Made by a program: the position numbers and the translations under genes. Below the pieces are notes generated by a model. It did no database searches and was not told the origin of the DNA. It saw only the letters and a program-made list of their open reading frames with translations. DNA of 64,000 bases from JANLVJ01 sp031363945 (lineage in GTDB: Bacteria; Bacteroidota; Bacteroidia; Sphingobacteriales; Sphingobacteriaceae), in contig JANLVJ010000028.1 of the NCBI GenBank assembly GCA_031363945.1, forward strand, positions 162,412 through 226,411. The letters run 5' to 3'. This document shows, piece by piece, positions 1-8,994 of the stretch (the first letter of the stretch is position 1; every line of letters starts with the position of its first letter).

Positions 1-925
1 CTGCAAGAAGTCCGAAGGGGAAAATTCCTGCATAGCTTCTTGACCAAGTTGTTTTGTCTTGTTCAACAAGTTGTGATATTCTTAACAAAGCCGTGTCAAG
101 CTCTGAATTGCTGGTAACCCTAAAATATTCACCCCCATTTTCAGCAGTTAAAAGCCTGTAAACCTGTTCATCAAGATTGATGATGGTATTTTGGTAAACC
201 AGTTTCCCGTACTTCCTGGTCACAGATTCGACGAGTCCTTCGCTGGCTATGGCCACAATAATTACCGTAATCTTGTCCTTTTCTATCGTTTGAACTAGTT
301 CTTCATCAGTAATTCCACCTGAATTATTACTGCCTGTAAAACAGATTAAAAATTTATGGGTAGCACTACCCTGATTCAGTAAATCTATTCCTGTTGACAA
401 ACCCTGATTTAATGAGGCTGAGAATGCAGTAGTTGAAACCTGAAGGTCATCTAGCTTTAATTGCAACGTATTGAAATCATCCGTCAATGCGCATTCTATT
501 GAGGCATCTGTTGCAAATGAAGCTAGACCTGAGGGTATGTTTTTGTGCCTGCTAATGAAATTACTCAAACTTGCTTTCAATGACTCCATCCTGTTCGGAT
601 CGAAATCTTTTGCCAGCATGGCTGCCGATAGATCTGTAACATAAATTATTTCAGACTTGCTTATATCGGCAATTCGTTGATGCTGCGCACTTTTAGGGTC
701 TGAAATAGCAATAATAAGTAGTGAAATACTTAAAGATCTCAGAATAAAAGGAGTATGAATAAGTCGCTGCCTGCCTGTTTTCTGATAGCCTTGAAAACCT
801 GAGAAGGTAGAAAGCTGTATGACAGAACGTTGGTGCCTGTAATTTCTGAAATAAAACAGAAATAGCAGGGGAACCAGTTCAAGTAATAATAACGCATAAG
901 GATGTGAAAAGCTGAGGTCAACCAT
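1..925 (-). CDS. BatA-like von Willebrand A membrane protein (3' part missing)
   Basis: An open frame starts with ATG at 925 and runs off the left edge after 308 codons, so the C-terminus is missing. Two hydrophobic segments (about residues 8-26 and 60-75) precede a von Willebrand A domain, the layout of BatA proteins of the Bacteroidota aerotolerance (Bat) operon. The usual metal-site motif DxSxS reads DLSAA (98-102), and the later TDG motif reads TGS (197-199), so the metal site looks degenerate. The start lies 2 bases after the stop of the upstream gene, and the gene is the fourth of a minus-strand operon with moxR, DUF58 and DUF4381-like genes. Family assignment is firm; the role of Bat proteins in stress tolerance is family knowledge. 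Confidence 0.85.
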   Translation of the reverse strand, partial: MVDLSFSHPYALLLLELVPLLFLFYFRNYRHQRSVIQLSTFSGFQGYQKTGRQRLIHTPFILRSLSISLLIIAISDPKSAQHQRIADISKSEIIYVTDLSAAMLAKDFDPNRMESLKASLSNFISRHKNIPSGLASFATDASIECALTDDFNTLQLKLDDLQVSTTAFSASLNQGLSTGIDLLNQGSATHKFLICFTGSNNSGGITDEELVQTIEKDKITVIIVAIASEGLVESVTRKYGKLVYQNTIINLDEQVYRLLTAENGGEYFRVTSNSELDTALLRISQLVEQDKTTWSRSYAGIFPFGLLA

Positions 926-927
926 AG

Positions 928-1524
928 CTAGATTTTAATCATGTTCAGGTTGTTAAGATCATCAAGTGTCTGGTATGCCATAACTGCAAATTTGTTAACT
1001 TCAGTTTGGCCAGGTCTGTATGCTGAAAATTTTACTTTGTCAGCTTCTTGAAAAAACGTGTAGGCAGAGTTGATGACACCTCTTGGAATATTGAATTTGT
1101 AAAAAGCTGTAACAAGTTGTTCACTTGTCAGGTAAGGGGCATCTATTTTCAGTACACCAGCTATGAAATCTCTTATAACCAGACTTGCTTCAAGATAATA
1201 CTCATCTATTGTTATCAGGCTTCCCTGGTACTTATCGGTTAGTTCGTCTAGCTTTTGCTTAGCTTGGTTATTTGTGTTTTTTAAAATCAACCCTGGTGAT
1301 TTTAGGATTTTTTGATGCATGAATTTACGGGCAAAAAAGAAAATCACCGCAGCAACTAACAGGGAGATCAGAATTAAGCTAGTAATTTCCCAGCGTGTTA
1401 GGGGAAAATCTACAATAGGCTTGATAGTAATAATGGATTTCTGCAGATTAAGTCTGACAGTATCTGTATTGAATTCATTTTGCCCACCCTTGATTGAGTC
1501 AGATATATGAATCAGCTCGTTCAT
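928..1524 (-). CDS. DUF4381-like single-pass membrane protein of the Bat operon
   Basis: A 198-residue protein with a short N-terminal region, one membrane helix (about residues 48-66), then a basic stretch and a helical cytoplasmic domain. The layout and position match the small DUF4381-like protein usually found between DUF58 and BatA genes in Bacteroidota. Its ATG overlaps the stop of the DUF58 gene by four bases (ATGA at 1521-1524), a sign of translational coupling. No catalytic motif is visible; a scaffold role in a membrane complex is an inference from context. Confidence 0.75.
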   Translation of the reverse strand: MNELIHISDSIKGGQNEFNTDTVRLNLQKSIITIKPIVDFPLTRWEITSLILISLLVAAVIFFFARKFMHQKILKSPGLILKNTNNQAKQKLDELTDKYQGSLITIDEYYLEASLVIRDFIAGVLKIDAPYLTSEQLVTAFYKFNIPRGVINSAYTFFQEADKVKFSAYRPGQTEVNKFAVMAYQTLDDLNNLNMIKI

Positions 1525-2396
1525 CCTTTTCTCTCCCGCCGTCTTAAAAGCAATAGCAATGGACTGATATAAGACTGGTCGGTTCTGATCTTTACATGAT
1601 CTACCCCCGCACGTCTAAGCATCAAGTCAAGGTTTTCATTAAACACCTTCCAGTTCAGGGCATAATTTTGTCGCATTCTGGTATTATCAGAGTCAATAAG
1701 AATTAAGTCTCCGGTTTCTGTGTTTTTAAAATGAATCAGGCCGAGCTCTGGCATTTCTTGTTCTCTGATATCATAAATCTGCAGGCCGATTAAATCATAC
1801 CTACGCCCAAAAATACTCAGGGGTTTCTCAAGACCCTGATCTAAAAAATCAGATATGATAAAAGCTGTACATCTTTTCTTGAAAACATTACCCATATAAT
1901 GCAAGGCTGATCCTAAATCGGTCCCCTTATGCCTTGGTTTAAGTTCAAGCATCTCCCGGATGATTTGCAGGATATGATTTTTTCCTTTTTTGGGAGGAAT
2001 AAATTTTTCGACAACAGAACTGTAAAATAATACTCCCAGTTTGTCATTATTATTCAAAGCAGAAAAAGCGAGAACTGCACTCAGCTCGATAATCATGTCA
2101 CGTTTAAGCATGGTCTGAGTGCCAAAATCTGCAGAGGCACTCACATCAATGAGTAATATGACGGTAAGCTCACGTTCTTCTGCGAATATTTTTACGTATG
2201 GATGATTTAATCTGGCGGTGACATTCCAATCTATTGTTCTTATATCATCTCCAGGCTCATATTCCCGTACTCTATCGAATAAGATCCCTTTGCCCTTAAA
2301 AGCACTGTGATATTCACCTGCAAATAAAGATTTGGACAGACTGCGTGTCTTGATTTCAATTCTTCTGATTTTATGTAATAGTTCAGCCGGTTCCAT
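1521..2396 (-). CDS. DUF58 domain protein
   Basis: A 291-residue soluble protein. The N-terminal region around residues 28-75 has the DUF58 hallmarks (FKGKGILFDRVREYEPGD, then DIRTIDWNVTARL), followed by a von Willebrand A-like fold with DVSASADFG near residue 85. DUF58 proteins act beside MoxR ATPases. The gene follows moxR by 10 bases and overlaps the next gene by four, so the cluster is a single operon. The family call is certain; substrate or client proteins are not known from sequence. Confidence 0.92.
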   Translation of the reverse strand: MEPAELLHKIRRIEIKTRSLSKSLFAGEYHSAFKGKGILFDRVREYEPGDDIRTIDWNVTARLNHPYVKIFAEERELTVILLIDVSASADFGTQTMLKRDMIIELSAVLAFSALNNNDKLGVLFYSSVVEKFIPPKKGKNHILQIIREMLELKPRHKGTDLGSALHYMGNVFKKRCTAFIISDFLDQGLEKPLSIFGRRYDLIGLQIYDIREQEMPELGLIHFKNTETGDLILIDSDNTRMRQNYALNWKVFNENLDLMLRRAGVDHVKIRTDQSYISPLLLLLRRRERKG

Positions 2397-2406
2397 ACAT
2401 TAAAGA

Positions 2407-3396
2407 TTAAGGCACCGGAATAATTTTAACCAGCTGCTCGATGATATTTTCTGTCGTGTAATTTTCAGCCTGACCTTCAAAACTAATACCAATACGATGC
2501 CTCAGTACATCATAAACCACTTGCTGAACATCAGATGGGGTAACATAATGCCTTCTGTTCATAAAAGCAACAGCTCTGGCTGCAATGGCTAACCCCAGAC
2601 TGGCCCTGGGTGAGGCACCATAGCTAATGACATTTTCAAGTTTCGGTAGATTATACTCGGCTGGGAACCGGGTAGCAAAAATAAGATCAATAATGTATTT
2701 TTCAATATTTTCATCCAGGTAAATAGCATTCACCAGTTTACGTGCATTTAAAATATCTGAGGCATTAATATAAGCAGGTACTGAGTTGGCTTTTTCCTGA
2801 AAAGGCTGCCTTAAAATTTGAATTTCTTCCTGTTTTTCTGGGTACCCTATAATTATTTTAAGCAAAAAGCGGTCTACTTGTGCTTCTGGTAGTGAATAAG
2901 TACCTTCCTGATCTATTGGGTTTTGTGTTGCCATTACCAAAAAAGGCTCTTCAAGTAAAAAGGTTTCCTCACCGATGGTTACTTGTTTCTCCTGCATAGC
3001 TTCCAGCAGCGCACTCTGAACTTTTGCCGGGGCCCTGTTAATTTCATCGGCAAGAATGATATTTGCAAATAGCGGTCCTTTTCTGACGACAAATTCTTCT
3101 TTACGCTGATTGTATATCTGTGTGCCGATAAGGTCAGCTGGTAGCAGGTCAGGTGTAAATTGAATACGGCTAAACCTACAGTTAATAAAACTGGCAAGAG
3201 TTTTTATTGTAAGCGTTTTTGCCAAACCAGGCATGCCTTCAAGTAACACATGACCGTTTGATAAAACGGCAATGATCAGACTATTAATCAGGTGAGTTTG
3301 CCCGATAATAACTGTACTCATTTCATTCTGTAGGCGTTTTACAAAATCAGACTGTTCTTCGATCTGCGTTCGCAGCAATGAAAGATCAACGGGCAT
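2407..3396 (-). CDS. moxR: MoxR-family AAA+ ATPase
   Basis: The protein has Walker A (GMPGLAKT), Walker B (LADEINRAP) followed by the MoxR stretch ending LLEAMQE, and a sensor-type TQNPIDQEGTYSLPEAQ segment, which together are diagnostic of MoxR ATPases. Members act as chaperone-like ATPases for their von Willebrand A partners, here the downstream DUF58 and BatA genes. The open frame could begin at 3462, but the ATG at 3396 gives the usual family length (329 residues) and the usual short helix before the nucleotide site. It is the first gene of the minus-strand operon and is divergent from the peroxiredoxin gene. Confidence 0.93.
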   Translation of the reverse strand: MPVDLSLLRTQIEEQSDFVKRLQNEMSTVIIGQTHLINSLIIAVLSNGHVLLEGMPGLAKTLTIKTLASFINCRFSRIQFTPDLLPADLIGTQIYNQRKEEFVVRKGPLFANIILADEINRAPAKVQSALLEAMQEKQVTIGEETFLLEEPFLVMATQNPIDQEGTYSLPEAQVDRFLLKIIIGYPEKQEEIQILRQPFQEKANSVPAYINASDILNARKLVNAIYLDENIEKYIIDLIFATRFPAEYNLPKLENVISYGASPRASLGLAIAARAVAFMNRRHYVTPSDVQQVVYDVLRHRIGISFEGQAENYTTENIIEQLVKIIPVP

Positions 3397-3540
3397 AGAA
3401 TGAATGTTTTTTATAAATGTAAATAAATTACAATTAGGCGTTTCAGGTGTTACTTCTATCAAACAAGGCTGATACGGAAGAAAATTGAAAACAGATGGAA
3501 ACAGGTTGATCAGCTACATTTATGTTACAAAAAAATGATC

Positions 3541-3572
3541 TTTCCCCATTACCTATAGATTTAGTATGTTTG
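3541..3572 (+). promoter_or_regulatory. Probable Bacteroidota-type promoter of the peroxiredoxin gene
   Basis: TATGTTTG at 3565-3572 fits the Bacteroidota -7 element TAnnTTTG exactly. TTT at 3541-3543, 21 bases upstream, is a partial match to the -33 TTG. The first base of transcription would fall near 3578, leaving about 37 bases before the ATG at 3615. No experimental support is implied. Confidence 0.5.
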
Positions 3573-3614
3573 TGCCATTGCTTGTTATTTTAAAATTCAT
3601 TAAATATTCTCATC

Positions 3615-4250
3615 ATGACATTACGATTAGGAGATGAAGCACCAGACTTCACAGCAGAGACCACAGAAGGTACTATTCATTTTCATGAGTGGTTGGGAAA
3701 TGGTTGGGGCGTCTTATTTTCACACCCAGCCGATTATACTCCGGTTTGTACAACTGAATTAGGAGCTACTGCCAAATTAAAATCAGAATTTGATAAAAGA
3801 AATACGAAAGCTATTGCTATCAGTGTTGATGGGCTAGCCGATCACAAAGCCTGGATTAATGATATAAACGAAACACAGCATACTGTTGTGAATTTTCCGC
3901 TTATAGCAGATCCTGATCGTAAGATTGCCACCCTTTATGATATGATTCACCCGAATGCCAGTGCGACTGCAACGGTGCGCTCTGTATTTATTATAGGCCC
4001 CGATAAGAAGATAAAACTTACGCTTACTTATCCTGCTTCTACAGGAAGAAATTTTAATGAGATTGTTCGTGTGATAGATTCACTACAATTAAGCAGTGAA
4101 TTTCCTGTTTCCACACCAGTAGATTGGGAAGTTGGTGAAGATGTAATCATCCAGGGGTCAGTTAAGACTGAAGATATCCCTGCAATATTTCCTAAAGGGT
4201 ATAAGATTATAAAGCCTTATCTCAGAACTACTCCACAACCCAATAAGTAA
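3615..4250 (+). CDS. 1-Cys peroxiredoxin (Prx6 subfamily)
   Basis: A 211-residue thiol peroxidase that reduces hydrogen and organic peroxides in the cytoplasm. The peroxidatic site is HPADYTPVCTTE with Cys45 and Thr42; no second cysteine is present, as in Prx6-type 1-Cys enzymes, so an external reductant is needed. The length and the C-terminal extension after residue 150 fit Prx6. The gene is a single transcription unit with its own promoter and a strong terminator 40 bases downstream. Confidence 0.95.
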   Translation: MTLRLGDEAPDFTAETTEGTIHFHEWLGNGWGVLFSHPADYTPVCTTELGATAKLKSEFDKRNTKAIAISVDGLADHKAWINDINETQHTVVNFPLIADPDRKIATLYDMIHPNASATATVRSVFIIGPDKKIKLTLTYPASTGRNFNEIVRVIDSLQLSSEFPVSTPVDWEVGEDVIIQGSVKTEDIPAIFPKGYKIIKPYLRTTPQPNK

Positions 4251-4290
4251 AATTCAGGGCAGTAAGGGATGGTTCATTTTAAAATCAAAC

Positions 4291-4329
4291 AAAAAAAGTT
4301 TTGAGCAAATCGCCCAAAACTTTTTTTTT
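4291..4329. terminator. Bidirectional hairpin terminator
   Basis: The arms AAAAAAAGTTTTG and CAAAACTTTTTTTT flank a short loop, giving a stem with A- and T-runs on both sides. It can stop transcription of the peroxiredoxin gene from the left and of the receiver gene from the right. Confidence 0.85.
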
Positions 4330-4342
4330 AAAAGCTGATTGT

Positions 4343-4735
4343 TTAAATATTATGGAGGTGGCTTGAAGTAAGAGGTTTACCAATGAAGCGAAGAACGTAT
4401 TTGCATTCAAGTACCCGGCGTTGGTCTGTAGGGTCTAGACTGGAAGATAACATATAAATTTTAGTTCGGGATTTAAAAGGGGCATTGAGCTTTTCAAAAG
4501 CTTCAAGAAATTGAAAACCATCCATCTCAGGCATCCTGATATCCAGAAAAATCAAATCAGGAAAAATATTCTCGTCCTGTAAATGCTGGTTCAAGTATGC
4601 CAACGCTTCAAATGCTGAAAGTGAAGATATTATATTTTCGGCTATGGAATAATTTGTGAGAATGCGCTGATTAATCATATTGTCTATATGATTATCATCA
4701 ATTAATAAAGCATTTTTGAACCGGCAGGTAATCAT
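4343..4735 (-). CDS. Stand-alone response-regulator receiver (CheY-like)
   Basis: A receiver domain with no output domain: acidic pair in LLIDDN, phospho-acceptor Asp in FLDIRMPEMDG, conserved Ser/Thr in MLSSSLD, and Lys in IGKPL. The ATG at 4735 puts the first strand at residue 9 as expected; the longer open frame from 4780 adds 15 unlikely residues. It is a paralogue of the next gene upstream, with the same rare IDNxIN helix after the acidic pair. No kinase is adjacent, so the partner is unknown. Phosphorelay or protein-interaction output is inferred. Confidence 0.88.
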   Translation of the reverse strand: MITCRFKNALLIDDNHIDNMINQRILTNYSIAENIISSLSAFEALAYLNQHLQDENIFPDLIFLDIRMPEMDGFQFLEAFEKLNAPFKSRTKIYMLSSSLDPTDQRRVLECKYVLRFIGKPLTSSHLHNI

Positions 4736-4905
4736 TTCAATTTTTTTGCGTTCTACCTCAATACAAATTAAGCCAGTCATATTCTTGAATCTTCTTAATT
4801 AAATACAGGATGCAAGCTGGTAAACTATGCGTTGCAAAAGCGGGCAAGGAGAATTTAATTAACAGGCAAAAAAAATAGTTGATTGAAAAGTTTAATCTAT
4901 ACTCG

Positions 4906-5307
4906 TCATGCATTTTTTAACTGCTCAAGCGTTTCATAGCTTAGAGGTTTACAAATATAATCGACAACACAACTGAACTGTTTTGACTTTTCTTCGTCTT
5001 TGGGATCCATTGAGGAAGAAAGCATCATGATTCTGCAAGTTGACTTTGATTTGTAAATTAACTTTTCAAAATATGTCAGGAAGTCGAAGCCATCTTCAAG
5101 GGGCATTCTGATATCCAGGAAAATTATTTCAGGAAGATCTTTTTGCTGATTGATCAGGTTGTTTACGTATTCAATGGCCTGTTCAACAGAAAAAGCAAAG
5201 TCAATATACTCTGCAATTCTCTTGGTAGCAAGCAACTTTTTGTTAATGAGGTTATCAATCGGACTATCATCTACTAAAAGCACTCTATTGAAAAGGTAAT
5301 CACTCAT
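4906..5307 (-). CDS. Stand-alone response-regulator receiver (CheY-like)
   Basis: A 133-residue receiver: VDDSPIDNLIN with the acidic pair, phospho-acceptor Asp65 in FLDIRMP, MLSSSMD, and the conserved Lys in CKPLS. There is no output domain. It is similar along its whole length to the next receiver (4343-4735), so the two probably arose by tandem duplication. The 170-base gap between them holds no other gene. Partner kinase and output are unknown. Confidence 0.9.
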   Translation of the reverse strand: MSDYLFNRVLLVDDSPIDNLINKKLLATKRIAEYIDFAFSVEQAIEYVNNLINQQKDLPEIIFLDIRMPLEDGFDFLTYFEKLIYKSKSTCRIMMLSSSMDPKDEEKSKQFSCVVDYICKPLSYETLEQLKNA

Positions 5308-5505
5308 AATACAGGTTTAAATCGTGACCGAAATTTTAAACATTGAACGTGTTTACGGACAATTTAAATAGAATGTTTCAATCGTAAAGAATTAAATACC
5401 GAGAACTACTCAGTAACTCTATAACTTTTTTGCCACAACTCCGTAAAACACTAAAAATAAAGTTAACTGGCCGACAAAATAATTGTTTTTTAAGAACTTG
5501 ACAAT
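5308..5505. other. Intergenic region between divergent genes
   Basis: An AT-rich 198-base gap separating the minus-strand receiver from the DUF1800 gene. It must hold the promoters of both. A loose -7-like TATAACTTTT lies near 5419, but there is no exact TAnnTTTG element and no strong inverted repeat. Confidence 0.4.
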
Positions 5506-7377
5506 ATGGATAGAAGGGCATTTTTTACCAGAACCGAAACATCACTTAGCCTTCGGAATAAAACTAAATATTCCCGCAAAAATGATTTTTTTGGGTTAAA
5601 TGACCTTTTCAGTGTCTCAGCCCCCACACCAAGCCCTGATAATCTGGCAGCTTATACCCTAGATAAAATTAATCGAAATCTGACAACCAGTCTGAGCGAA
5701 AATACGGCTGGTCTTACTTTTGAGCAAATTTCTCACCTGTTTAAAAGAACCTGTTTCAATGCTTCGGTGACTGATATTCAGGGTTATGTTGGTAGTACTG
5801 CAGGGCAGCTGGTTGATATGCTGTTTGATGATGCAAATAATCCATATCCAACAGCAGATATTCTGAATCCTCAGGAAATTGATCCAAATCCCAATTTACC
5901 TTCATCAAACGCTCAACCTGCTCCAGCTGTCCCAAATCCAGCTTATAATCCAACGGGTACTTTTCTTGCAGGTGGTTATTACACCAAGAAAATTGATGCT
6001 CAGCGTATTAACCTTGTTATAGGACAGTGGAACGATTTGATAATTAGTTGTCCGATTCGGATCCGTGAAAAAATTGTTGTTTTCTTGAGTTCTTACCTTG
6101 TTTGTCAAGAAGGTTCTGTTCAGGATGCCCGCTTATATTATCGGTATTTATGGCTGCTTCGCAGTTTTACAATTGGTTCTGGGCTAAACTGGAATTTTAA
6201 GGCCCTCATTAAAAAAATATCCATTGATCCGGCAATGTTAATTTACCTGGATGGTGACAGCAGTACTGCAAAAGCACCAAATGAAAATTATGGTCGTGAG
6301 CTTCAGGAACTTTTTACTATTGGCAAGGGTGTCCAGACCAGCGCTGGTGATTATACTAACTATTCAGAAAATGATGTTCGCAGCGCGGCTGAGGTTTTAA
6401 CTGGTTATACGGTTGATGGCTATCAAAATCGTAATAATGGCAGCCCGGTTGGTTCGCCCATACAGGCACGCTTTGTAGCCGCCAACCATAATATATCAAA
6501 TAAGACCTTTTCAGGTGATTACGGAAGTAAGGTCATCACAGCAAATACAACAGATGGCAGTCTTGAGATCAGTGATATGGTCGATTTGATTTTTTCTGAA
6601 AAGGCAACAGCTTTAAATATAGCAAGCCGTCTATACCGAACTTTCGTTTACTATTCAATTGATGCGATGCCCAATAATAATACCCTTGGCATTGTTAGTC
6701 AGCTTGCAGATCAGCTTTATTCAAGCGGCTATGATTTTCAGGTAGTGCTGAAGTTATTATTGAAAAGCCAGCATTTCTATGACCCCCTGAATATAGGATG
6801 CATGATTAAAGATCCCGTAAGTTTTGTTGCCGGGGCAATAAGAAATATAGCTTCAACTGCTTCTGCCGCAAGTGGTGATGTAATTGCTGAAGCCTCTGCG
6901 CTTCAAATGTCACTTGGTAATCCGAGCGAAGTGGCAGGGTGGAAGGCTACCTATGAATCACCTAATTTTTTTGAATGGTGGATCAGTACTGTAACCGTTG
7001 ATCTGAGAACAATTTTTACCAATGGTAAAAATGATTCAGAAGGGGGCTTTGTTAAAGGAAATTATGCTTCTTTTCTTAATATCATAAAAAATCCACAGCT
7101 GATTTCTGACCCTACTAATCCTGATATTCTGGTAACCGGGCTTGGGAGGTTATTTTTTCCATCAGGCCTGACCAATGATTACCCTGGCCCGATAACATCT
7201 CAGCAACTGATACTGCTGAAAGGAATTTTATTACCGGGTCTTCCCGATTTTGAATGGAATGCACAGATCTGGACCCCAGCAGAAAAAGGTGATACAGCTG
7301 CTGGCCTATTAAGGCAAGCACATTTAATCGACTTGCTACACTATATGTTTACCATGGCTGAATATTCCCTTTGTTAA
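5506..7377 (+). CDS. DUF1800 family protein
   Basis: A 623-residue protein with DUF1800 hallmarks: HLFKRTCFNAS near residue 85, GRELQELFTIG near 265, and DVRSAAEVLTGY near 290. The N-terminus MDRRAFF resembles a twin-arginine motif, but no clear hydrophobic stretch follows it. DUF1800 genes are almost always next to a DUF1501 gene in Bacteroidota, as here with a 15-base gap. The biochemical role of the family is unknown; the partner carries a type IX sorting tail, so an envelope or extracellular site is inferred. Confidence 0.88.
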   Translation: MDRRAFFTRTETSLSLRNKTKYSRKNDFFGLNDLFSVSAPTPSPDNLAAYTLDKINRNLTTSLSENTAGLTFEQISHLFKRTCFNASVTDIQGYVGSTAGQLVDMLFDDANNPYPTADILNPQEIDPNPNLPSSNAQPAPAVPNPAYNPTGTFLAGGYYTKKIDAQRINLVIGQWNDLIISCPIRIREKIVVFLSSYLVCQEGSVQDARLYYRYLWLLRSFTIGSGLNWNFKALIKKISIDPAMLIYLDGDSSTAKAPNENYGRELQELFTIGKGVQTSAGDYTNYSENDVRSAAEVLTGYTVDGYQNRNNGSPVGSPIQARFVAANHNISNKTFSGDYGSKVITANTTDGSLEISDMVDLIFSEKATALNIASRLYRTFVYYSIDAMPNNNTLGIVSQLADQLYSSGYDFQVVLKLLLKSQHFYDPLNIGCMIKDPVSFVAGAIRNIASTASAASGDVIAEASALQMSLGNPSEVAGWKATYESPNFFEWWISTVTVDLRTIFTNGKNDSEGGFVKGNYASFLNIIKNPQLISDPTNPDILVTGLGRLFFPSGLTNDYPGPITSQQLILLKGILLPGLPDFEWNAQIWTPAEKGDTAAGLLRQAHLIDLLHYMFTMAEYSLC

Positions 7378-7392
7378 CCAGGACATCTTATT

Positions 7393-8973
7393 ATGAAAAG
7401 AAGAGATTTTTTAAAATATAGTTCGTTTTCAACGATACCCCTGATGTTACCAGGGATTCCCGTTAATGCGCTTACAAATACGCCCCTGCTAGATCTGCTT
7501 GCTCAAACAGCAAATGACAAAATTCTAATTGTTGTACAATTAAATGGGGGTAATGACGGGTTAAATATGGTGATTCCGATTGATCAGTATTCAGGGCTGT
7601 CACAGGTCAGATCAAATATAATGATAACTGAAAGTAAGGTGTTAAAACTGGCTAATACCAGTGTTACAGGCTTACACCCAGCCATGAAAGGGGTTCAGAA
7701 TATTTATAATGAGGGTAAAGTCAGACTTTTACATGATGTAGGGTATAATCCATCAAATTTCTCGCATTTTAGAAGTCTTGATATCTGGCTTCAGGCTAAT
7801 TCAGATACTACAGTACCTGTAAATACAGGCTGGATGGGTCGGTTTCTTGACCTTGAATACCCTGGGTTTCCTGATGGTTATCCGAATGCTGAATTTCCTG
7901 ATCCTCCGGCAGTGCAAATGGGTTCTGTTGTGTCTTCAGGGCTTATGGGCCAATATGCAATTGATGGTATCGCTGTAGCCGATCCAGGTGATTTTGCGCA
8001 AATTTCAAAAGGCAGTAACCTTGACCAGAACCCACCTGTTACAGCTTATGGGCGTGAGCTAAAATATATACGGTTATTAACCTTGCAAACCCAGAAATAT
8101 ACTGATTCTGTTAAGGCGGCATTGATCAAAGGTTCAATTCTATCACCTTTATGGCCACAACCTAATTATGGGCTGGCGGCGCAAATGAAACTGGTAGCAC
8201 AAATGATTTCTGGAGGCTTGCAGTCAAAGATTTATATGGTTGAGCAGGGTGGTTATGATACCCATTTTAATCAGGTTCTCACTGGCGACACTTCACTCGG
8301 AGGGCACTCAAATTTATTAGCAGAATTATCTGGAGCCATAAGCGCTTTTCAAGATGAAATCCGGCGTCATGGTCTTGAAGACCGGGTTGTAGGAATAACT
8401 TTTTCTGAATTTGGCCGCCGCATTAAATCAAATGGTAGTCTGGGTACAGATCATGGTACGGCGGCTCCTATGCTTGCCTTTGGGTCACAGGTTATTCCCG
8501 GTGCGCTGGGTAAAAATCCAACGATTTCACCAAGCGTTACTTTCGCCGATAATCTTCAGCCTCAGACTGATTTCAGACAGGTATATAATTCTTTATTAAA
8601 AGATTGGTTTGGTATGACAGACCCTCAGCTTGCAACTGTATTGCCGAAACCAAGTGGCGGCAATTGGGATTATGTTGAGATTATCAAACAACCAGGTAAG
8701 AGCTATAAATTCGGTATTCCAGCTATTTTAGGGCAGAATATGCCAAATCCATTTCATGCAATAACCACAATTCCATTTTATGCAAAATCCGGACGTACCA
8801 TTATAGAAGTATGGGATACACTTGGCCGTAAACTACAAACAGTACTTGATGCTGATTTACAGGAAGGCGCGAATCAGGTTCAGTTTAATGGGGTGAACCT
8901 TGCATCTGGTATTTATTATTACCGAATTCAGACAGGAGGCATGACAAAGACGTTGCCGATGATAAAAGCCTGA
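7393..8973 (+). CDS. DUF1501 protein with type IX (type A) sorting domain
   Basis: A 526-residue protein starting with a twin-arginine-type signal (KRRDFLK then a mildly hydrophobic run to about residue 27). The central DUF1501 domain, a sulfatase/alkaline-phosphatase-like fold, shows VVQLNGGNDGLNMVIP near residue 50 and FSEFGRRIKSNGSLGTDHG near 340. The last 85 residues form a Por-secretion-tail domain (NMPNPFH, then GIYYYRIQTGG), the type A signal for type IX export. It is co-directional with the DUF1800 gene. Function beyond secretion is not known for the family. Confidence 0.93.
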   Translation: MKRRDFLKYSSFSTIPLMLPGIPVNALTNTPLLDLLAQTANDKILIVVQLNGGNDGLNMVIPIDQYSGLSQVRSNIMITESKVLKLANTSVTGLHPAMKGVQNIYNEGKVRLLHDVGYNPSNFSHFRSLDIWLQANSDTTVPVNTGWMGRFLDLEYPGFPDGYPNAEFPDPPAVQMGSVVSSGLMGQYAIDGIAVADPGDFAQISKGSNLDQNPPVTAYGRELKYIRLLTLQTQKYTDSVKAALIKGSILSPLWPQPNYGLAAQMKLVAQMISGGLQSKIYMVEQGGYDTHFNQVLTGDTSLGGHSNLLAELSGAISAFQDEIRRHGLEDRVVGITFSEFGRRIKSNGSLGTDHGTAAPMLAFGSQVIPGALGKNPTISPSVTFADNLQPQTDFRQVYNSLLKDWFGMTDPQLATVLPKPSGGNWDYVEIIKQPGKSYKFGIPAILGQNMPNPFHAITTIPFYAKSGRTIIEVWDTLGRKLQTVLDADLQEGANQVQFNGVNLASGIYYYRIQTGGMTKTLPMIKA

Positions 8974-8994
8974 TTAAGCTTCTTATCTTTCAGC

